This document shows, one piece after another, positions 59,601-64,000 of a DNA stretch of 64,000 bases; the stretch's first letter is position 1, and each line of letters opens with the position of its first letter. Below the pieces are notes generated by a model. The model was given only the letters and a program-made list of their open reading frames with translations. It was not told the DNA's origin and ran no database searches. The position numbers and the translations under genes were made by a program. This DNA is from Scalesia atractyloides (lineage: Eukaryota > Streptophyta > Magnoliopsida > Asterales > Asteraceae). The stretch is from contig CAMTDV010000002.1 of assembly GCA_947069175.1 (NCBI GenBank), forward strand, positions 7,295,054 to 7,359,053, read 5' to 3'.

Positions 59601-60046
59601 AGGTTGGACGGTCAATTAACCCAAGTTATAAAAAGATTTTTGTGCTGATACGCACTTAAAACATTTTCGAAATGTTTTCAAAATGAGTCAGTTGGTTGTA
59701 TTTACCAGCGAAAGCTGACGTATTTTCAAAAGACTAATCTGCAGGTACAATACGAAAATAGGCTGGAAGTGCTCGGTAGTGATAGAGGATCTTGCAAATC
59801 CTAAATCTTCCCAAAGTCTGTTTTGTATTCTTTCCATGTACAATTTATGATCCGCCTGTTGATCTTCTATTACAAGCTTGTATATTATTTTGTATTTTGA
59901 ACATTCGGTTTGTAATAGTAATTTTACTCCAAGACTTCCGCTGTGCCGTGTTTAATTGACTATGATGATTTTCAACTAACGTCACGATACTCCCCACCGG
60001 GCCCACCGATGTATGGATTACGGGGTTGGAAATCCGGGGTGTGACA
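56624..60046 (+). repeat. 3' LTR of the chromovirus
   Basis: 3423 bp, TG..CA. It is closest to the 5' LTR in indels and single-base variants and clearly further from the solo LTR at 19879-23321. It has a small deletion near 57110 and a mutated TATA box. Confidence 0.95.
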
Positions 60047-60213
60047 CCTATCACCTATATTCTTTTATTCGGTTTAATCGTATACGTGGTCATTAGAAGT
60101 TAACAAATGTTTTGCTAAACAAAACAATTTCAGTCAAATTTAATAGCTTATGTTTTTGAAATGAAGAAGATGAAGTGAGTTTATGCTTAAAAGAATTTAA
60201 ACTTGTATTTACA

Positions 60214-60645
60214 CCGGGTTAGACACACAGTCCAGTTGGTAGGACTGTGTGCATACGAAACACATAATCCCGGGTTCGAGTCTTATATACGTTTCCGATC
60301 CGTTGAATTAAACAAAATATTTTTATAACCTAGTTATGAAACGACTCAGTAAGTATATAAGATTAATTAAAATCTTATATCCAACGGTTTAGACATTCAG
60401 CTCAATTGGTCGGGCTGTGTGCACACACGAAGCAGAGGTCGCGGGTTCGATACCGGTCTCATACACTGTCCTTATAATATACAAAACCTTTTTAATTAAT
60501 CAGAATATGGTTTGATCCAATAAGTGTATAAATGTAATTAAAATCCTATATACTCCGGGTTAGACACGCAGCACAGTTGGTCGGGATGCGTGCACGCAAA
60601 CGAGAGGTCACGAGTTCGACCCCCACACACTGCGTATCCGACCGG
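60214..60645 (+). repeat. Three tandem tRNA-like units, about 170 bp each, in family-C LTR
   Basis: Units start GGTTAGACACACAG, GGTTTAGACATTCAG and GGTTAGACACGCAG (about 60216, 60385, 60557). Each has an A-box-like CAGTTGGT-GG..TG and a B box 40 bases later (CGGGTTCGAGTC at 60271, GCGGGTTCGATACC at 60441, CGAGTTCGACCC at 60611), then an AT-rich tail. The spacing suits pol III internal promoters. None looks like a functional tRNA. Confidence 0.7.
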
Positions 60646-60649
60646 TTTT

Positions 60650-61685
60650 ATACGATTTAGACTGATTTAATTCAGGGAATAAACATATTTTTTTAATTAA
60701 CTAAACTTTTAATTATTCTCCCCAAAACTACATTACTTTTATAACCAGATAATATTAGTTTAAGTGAAAAAAAATATAGTAATAACACAACAAAAATTTA
60801 TCTAAATTATCTAATAAAAAGATATAAATAATACGTTAATTAAAAATACTAAATTCAACCAAAAGAATATAATTTTTATCTAAATCTTTAGGTGAATATT
60901 TAGGTTAGCCTTGTCATCGCTTGGTATCTCAACCACTCAATCGTGCGCAATCCTCATCAAATCTTAATCGCACCCACTGTGAGTGAATCTTATAACTCCC
61001 CTTTTTATCCACGTTTTTGGGGTGTATCATGTGTCGCTTTTGTTATCTCGTTATTATAAATCTTGTGCTATTACCATTATGTGATCTAACATGCTATGTG
61101 ATATTGTGGTTCATTATCATTTTGTGTTTATATTTCTCTTGTCAGTCAACCTCTCACATTAGGCCCAATTATTCCCCGTTACTTATGGGTGGAGCGTCGC
61201 GTTGCCTAATATACTAGATTGACTCTGTTTGATTGAGTCTTGATCTTGTAGCACATCGCTTATCGTGCTCACATGTACATTATTAGTTGAAGATGTGGTT
61301 TGTGATTAAGATTACATACACGATGTTTCTCATATTTGGTTAATGCACAATTTTATTAAAATAATAAACATATCATTTTTCTTAATGATTAAATGAGATT
61401 CACTCACCAACTTATGTTGACCCATAACTCTATTTTTACACATGATATAGGTAAACATGTTTGAAGTGCGGATCATATAAGACATGGGCCTTAGAGGAAA
61501 TAAACTTTTATTTGCAAGCTTTGTTTGGAATATTATTGCGTTTGTATGAATTATGTGTTGATTGGAATGTTTGTTTAAATTTGAAATAATAAATATGAAA
61601 CTTTTATAATAGTAAATGTCATAAGCTTTGATGAAAACCCAATCATGCCCCGACTATCATATCCGACGCGGGTCAGGGTGTGACA
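60650..61685 (+). other. Right part of the family-C LTR, no gene
   Basis: AT-rich, then a Cys-rich small ORF at 61017-61217 without recognisable content. The end shows ATGCCCCGACTATCATATCC and GACGCGGGTCAGGGTGTGACA. Confidence 0.5.
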
Positions 61686-61690
61686 CTATT

Positions 61691-61754
61691 AGCAACCAAT
61701 ATACAACATTCCGTCTGTTTATATTGGTTGCTAATAGACCGTTGTTTTACAACA
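61691..61754 (+). mobile_element. Right piece of the 86-bp copia-derived palindrome
   Basis: It continues from 45334 (see there). The 35-base arm 61720-61754 equals, with one difference, the terminal bases of the copia LTR at 62131-62356 in opposite orientation and is followed by CGTTATCAGCA. Confidence 0.85.
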
Positions 61755-62165
61755 CGTTATCAGCATGAAAGTGCTCATTTCAAAAACCCAGATTAGGTGT
61801 AATAAGAAAATAACCATATGTGTTACGTGAGCAACTGGAATGGAGATGATTAGAAGCCTGCGGATCTTAGATCTAACTTCCGTCCGTTTAGGTAATAAAT
61901 CGAACCTTGCTTGATTTGATTTATACACAACCAAACTACGGAATGATGTGTGTATTATGTATAAATCAAATCAAGCAAGGTTCAATTTATTACCTAAATA
62001 GGCGGAACTTAGATCTAAGATCCGCAGGCTTCTAATCATCTCCATTCCAGTTGCTCACATAACACATATGGTTATTTTCTTATTACACCTAATCTGGGTT
62101 TTTGAAACGAGCACTTTCTTGCTGATAACGTGTTGTAAAACAACGGTCTATTAGCAACCAAGATA
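61720..62165. repeat. 206-bp inverted repeat of copia LTR end plus leader, 34-bp loop
   Basis: Left arm 61720-61925 and right arm 61960-62165 are reverse complements with about nine mismatches and no visible gaps (about 96%). Each arm runs from the copia LTR end (TTGTTTTACAACA) through CGTTATCAGCA and about 170 bases of leader to GATTTGATTTATA. The two 5' ends therefore point head to head. Transcription across it would give a long hairpin. Confidence 0.95.
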
Positions 62166-62356
62166 CACGATAAACATGGGAACATAGATCATGTAGAGAA
62201 AGAAATATGGAGAATGAGATAATTATTATTGATATTGAGTATCTAATATCAAATACATAGGACCTCTATATATAGGCCATATTATTAATACAAGAGTATA
62301 TGAAGAGACGGGAGTTAAGAACGTGAAGAGTCACCATAAATAATTTGTTCATAACA
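62131..62356 (-). mobile_element. Copia LTR (226 bp), minus strand
   Basis: On the minus strand it starts TGTTATGAAC after a purine-rich AAAAGTGAG and ends TTTTACAACA. The TATA box TATATATA is at 62267-62274. Internal sequence lies on both sides: pol/3' UTR upstream and the leader (CGTTATCAGCA..) downstream. It is therefore not a simple 3' LTR. Confidence 0.75.
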
Positions 62357-62449
62357 CTCACTTTTGACTATCCATGTGATAAATGAAAATAATATATAAA
62401 CTTTTAATATGCTTGGTTATCAACTTGATACGCTTGGAGATGCTGGCTC

Positions 62450-62636
62450 GTTAAAAACCTTGCTAGAAAAACCCAGTGGGACAAAACCTTAGCTAAGGGA
62501 AAAAGAGTGCAGCATGTATCGTCTCCCCTTGATACTTCTAAATCATGTATGTTGACTCATTAAAAACCTTACTAAGAAAACTCAGTGGGATAAAACTTAG
62601 TGAAGGGAAAAAGAGTGCAACTTGTGTAAAACTCCC
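62450..62636 (-). repeat. Copia 3' UTR, duplicated unit
   Basis: Two diverged copies, about 110 bases apart, contain TCGTTAAAAACCTTGCTAGA or TCATTAAAAACCTTACTAAG, then CAGTGGGA.AAAACTTAG and AAAAAGAGTGCA. CCCAGTGGG-type words of this kind are common near the 3' end of plant copia elements. Confidence 0.6.
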
Positions 62637-62649
62637 CCTCATTATGATA

Positions 62650-64000
62650 TGTATCATTTAAGTAACAGGTGCCAATATTCTATGAAAGTTACTGAAAACC
62701 TTTGTAGTAAGTAATTTGTCGCTTGATCTTTTGATGTACAATCCTTTAATGAACATTGATATATGATCTTCATTTGAAACTTTAGTTGCCTCCTCTTGTA
62801 AGAAGATACCATTAGATCCATGAATGTGTTTTGTTATAATCCCTACATTTACAAAACTAACCAAACTTGTTGATGGGTTAGTAAAATATGAACTCATATC
62901 TTTCGTACCTTAAGGGTATAGAAAATATATGTTTTACCCACTACACTATCTCATTGTTGTACACGAGTTAAATCTTGCCAATGAATTTAATGATTATCTT
63001 TGTGTATAATTAACAAGATATATTAATATAATTTGTATTGAACTATGGTACTTCAGGACCAATGATCTTTGCTTCTTTGATAGAAGATGTTAAAAATCAT
63101 TTTTATATCAAATATTTAGATATCATTAAATGTACTTACACCATAAGCTTTGTCCATATGAAAATGTCTACCATCTTCTAAATGTTTTATAATATCGATG
63201 GATAATTATACAAATGCCTTTTCTACATATCGAGCAATAAATTTGCAATACCATCTTTAATCTGCAAATTCATGTTCTAATATTTGAGTTCATTTTGATC
63301 CCTTGTGGAGAGATTCAATGACATTATCAACATATATTGTAATACATGAAAACCTCATATTGGTCTTTTAATGAAAACAACTGGAGCAACTACACCATAT
63401 ATATTTCTATTTTCTGAGCTCATTAGTAAATCGATTATACCATATTCGGATCGAATTATTGTCCATACAAATCTTGTAAACTTTATAGAACATTTCTTGA
63501 GGTTTATATATCAATGCTTCAACATTTACAATTCACCACAAATTTCTTTCCATCTTTACATATATATGTATATGTGTGCACTCTTTAGGAGTTTTGTCAC
63601 ACTAACTTTCTCATTTAGCATATTGATTTCTATATCATATGTTCAAAATTCATATTGTACCATCTCTTTATTTATTTATTGATATATCACAATTAGCACG
63701 TACACGTTTTCCATGCATGTTTATTGATGCATAAAAAATCACATCGTCAAGATGTTTCAATTCACCTTTCGGGCACTCAATTGCCTTACGAAACTCACCA
63801 GGAGTTCTAGTTGTATTCAAATATGAATCTGTATACAACGATCATATTGTTCTCGAGAACTTACTTTACATGAACTACATAATTTAAATTCTTTAGGACT
63901 TTCATGTAGCTTTCAGTTTCAAGTGATACAAAACATTCATCAGATGCATATCAATTCTCTCTTTATATTACCAGACTAATTAAATACCTGAAAGCTATTG
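62650..64000 (-). pseudogene. Decayed Ty1/copia pol (RT and RNase H), minus strand
   Basis: From high to low coordinates: APVVFIKR and FSCITIYVDNVIE (63400-63310, the catalytic YVDD now YVDN at 63324-63335), then FIARYVEKAF..HMDKAYGVST (about 63230-63130). The RNase H end is EDHISMFIKGLYIKRSSDKLLTT (about 62800-62730), in the order of plant copia pol. Stops and shifts are frequent. Above 63450 no further block is clear, although GELKHLDDVIFYASINMHGK (about 63765-63705) may be the integrase-RT linker. It continues past the window edge. Confidence 0.6.

Larger units (their letters stand above)
46023..60046 (+). mobile_element. Full-length Ty3/gypsy chromovirus (Tekay/Del-like), TSD CCTAT
   Basis: The 14,024-bp element is flanked by perfect CCTAT duplications (46018-46022, 60047-60051). 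In order: 5' LTR 46023-49469, PBS for initiator tRNA-Met, an extra ORF, a minisatellite spacer, gag-pol with PR, RT, RNase H, integrase and a C-terminal chromodomain-like segment, polypurine tract, 3' LTR 56624-60046. LTRs of 3.4 kb plus a terminal chromodomain place it with the Tekay/Del clade (known family knowledge). Several stops and frameshifts make it non-autonomous. The LTRs differ by a few percent by eye. Confidence 0.95.
45335..61685 (+). mobile_element. Solo LTR, gypsy-type family C, TSD CTATT, split by a full chromovirus
   Basis: The LTR begins TGTAACATCTGTC and ends GGGTCAGGGTGTGACA. It is flanked by CTATT at 45330-45334 and 61686-61690. Its own sequence is 45335-46022 plus 60052-61685, about 2.3 kb; the chromovirus at 46023-60046 (plus one CCTAT copy) interrupts it. 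A TATA box lies at 45868-45875 in the plus orientation. It carries four tRNA-like B-box segments (one minus strand near 45545, three plus strand at 60214-60640). No PBS or internal region. Confidence 0.87.

Overview
This window is plant nuclear DNA, AT-rich and dominated by transposable elements, with only two intact-looking host genes. The two-domain GTP cyclohydrolase I, the JINGUBANG-type WD40 gene, GT-AG introns, and plant-type chromovirus, Tat, copia, LINE, hAT, MULE, Harbinger and Helitron-like remnants all point to a eudicot. The style of the long-LTR chromovirus, with an extra ORF before gag, suggests the daisy family (Asteraceae). That placement is inference from memory, not proof.

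Layout. 1-2289: 3' part of a long LTR (family A, Tekay/Del-like). 3360-5245: decayed FAR1-like (MULE-derived) gene. 7589-8930: a MULE-type MITE with a 9-bp target-site duplication (TSD), next to a second TIR element that holds a third. About 9740-14889: probable 3' noncoding region and LTR of a Tat-lineage gypsy element. 15404-16053: non-autonomous hAT with a perfect 8-bp TSD. 16916-24330: minus-strand RTE-like LINE split by two solo LTRs (family B 17309-19418, TSD TAAGG; family A 19879-23321, TSD ATAGG). 26971-29332: GCH1 (2 exons, 453 aa). 31639-33515: three 3' exons of a broken coiled-coil gene. 34453-34830: gypsy RT scrap. 35524-37694: nested TIR elements and a Harbinger MITE. 37804: Helitron-like end. 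40760-42527: WD40 gene (2 exons, 425 aa). 45313-64000: a three-level nest of retroelements.

The right-hand nest is the most informative part. A 14.0-kb chromovirus (46023-60046, TSD CCTAT, LTRs of about 3.4 kb) sits inside a 2.3-kb solo LTR of a third gypsy family (family C, outer ends 45335 and 61685, TSD CTATT). That LTR in turn sits inside a perfect 35-bp-arm palindrome made of copia LTR-end sequence. Next to it lies a 206-bp, roughly 96% identical inverted repeat of the copia LTR end plus leader, a plausible dsRNA hairpin. The chromovirus has an extra ORF (proline-rich, basic helical C-terminus) between its 5' LTR and gag, an 8 x 67-bp minisatellite, and a gag-pol broken in several places.

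The two host genes are unrelated in function. GCH1 makes the pterin precursor of folate; the WD40 gene is probably a cytosolic or cell-cortex scaffold or regulator. Nothing suggests they work together. All coordinates and alignments here were made by eye.
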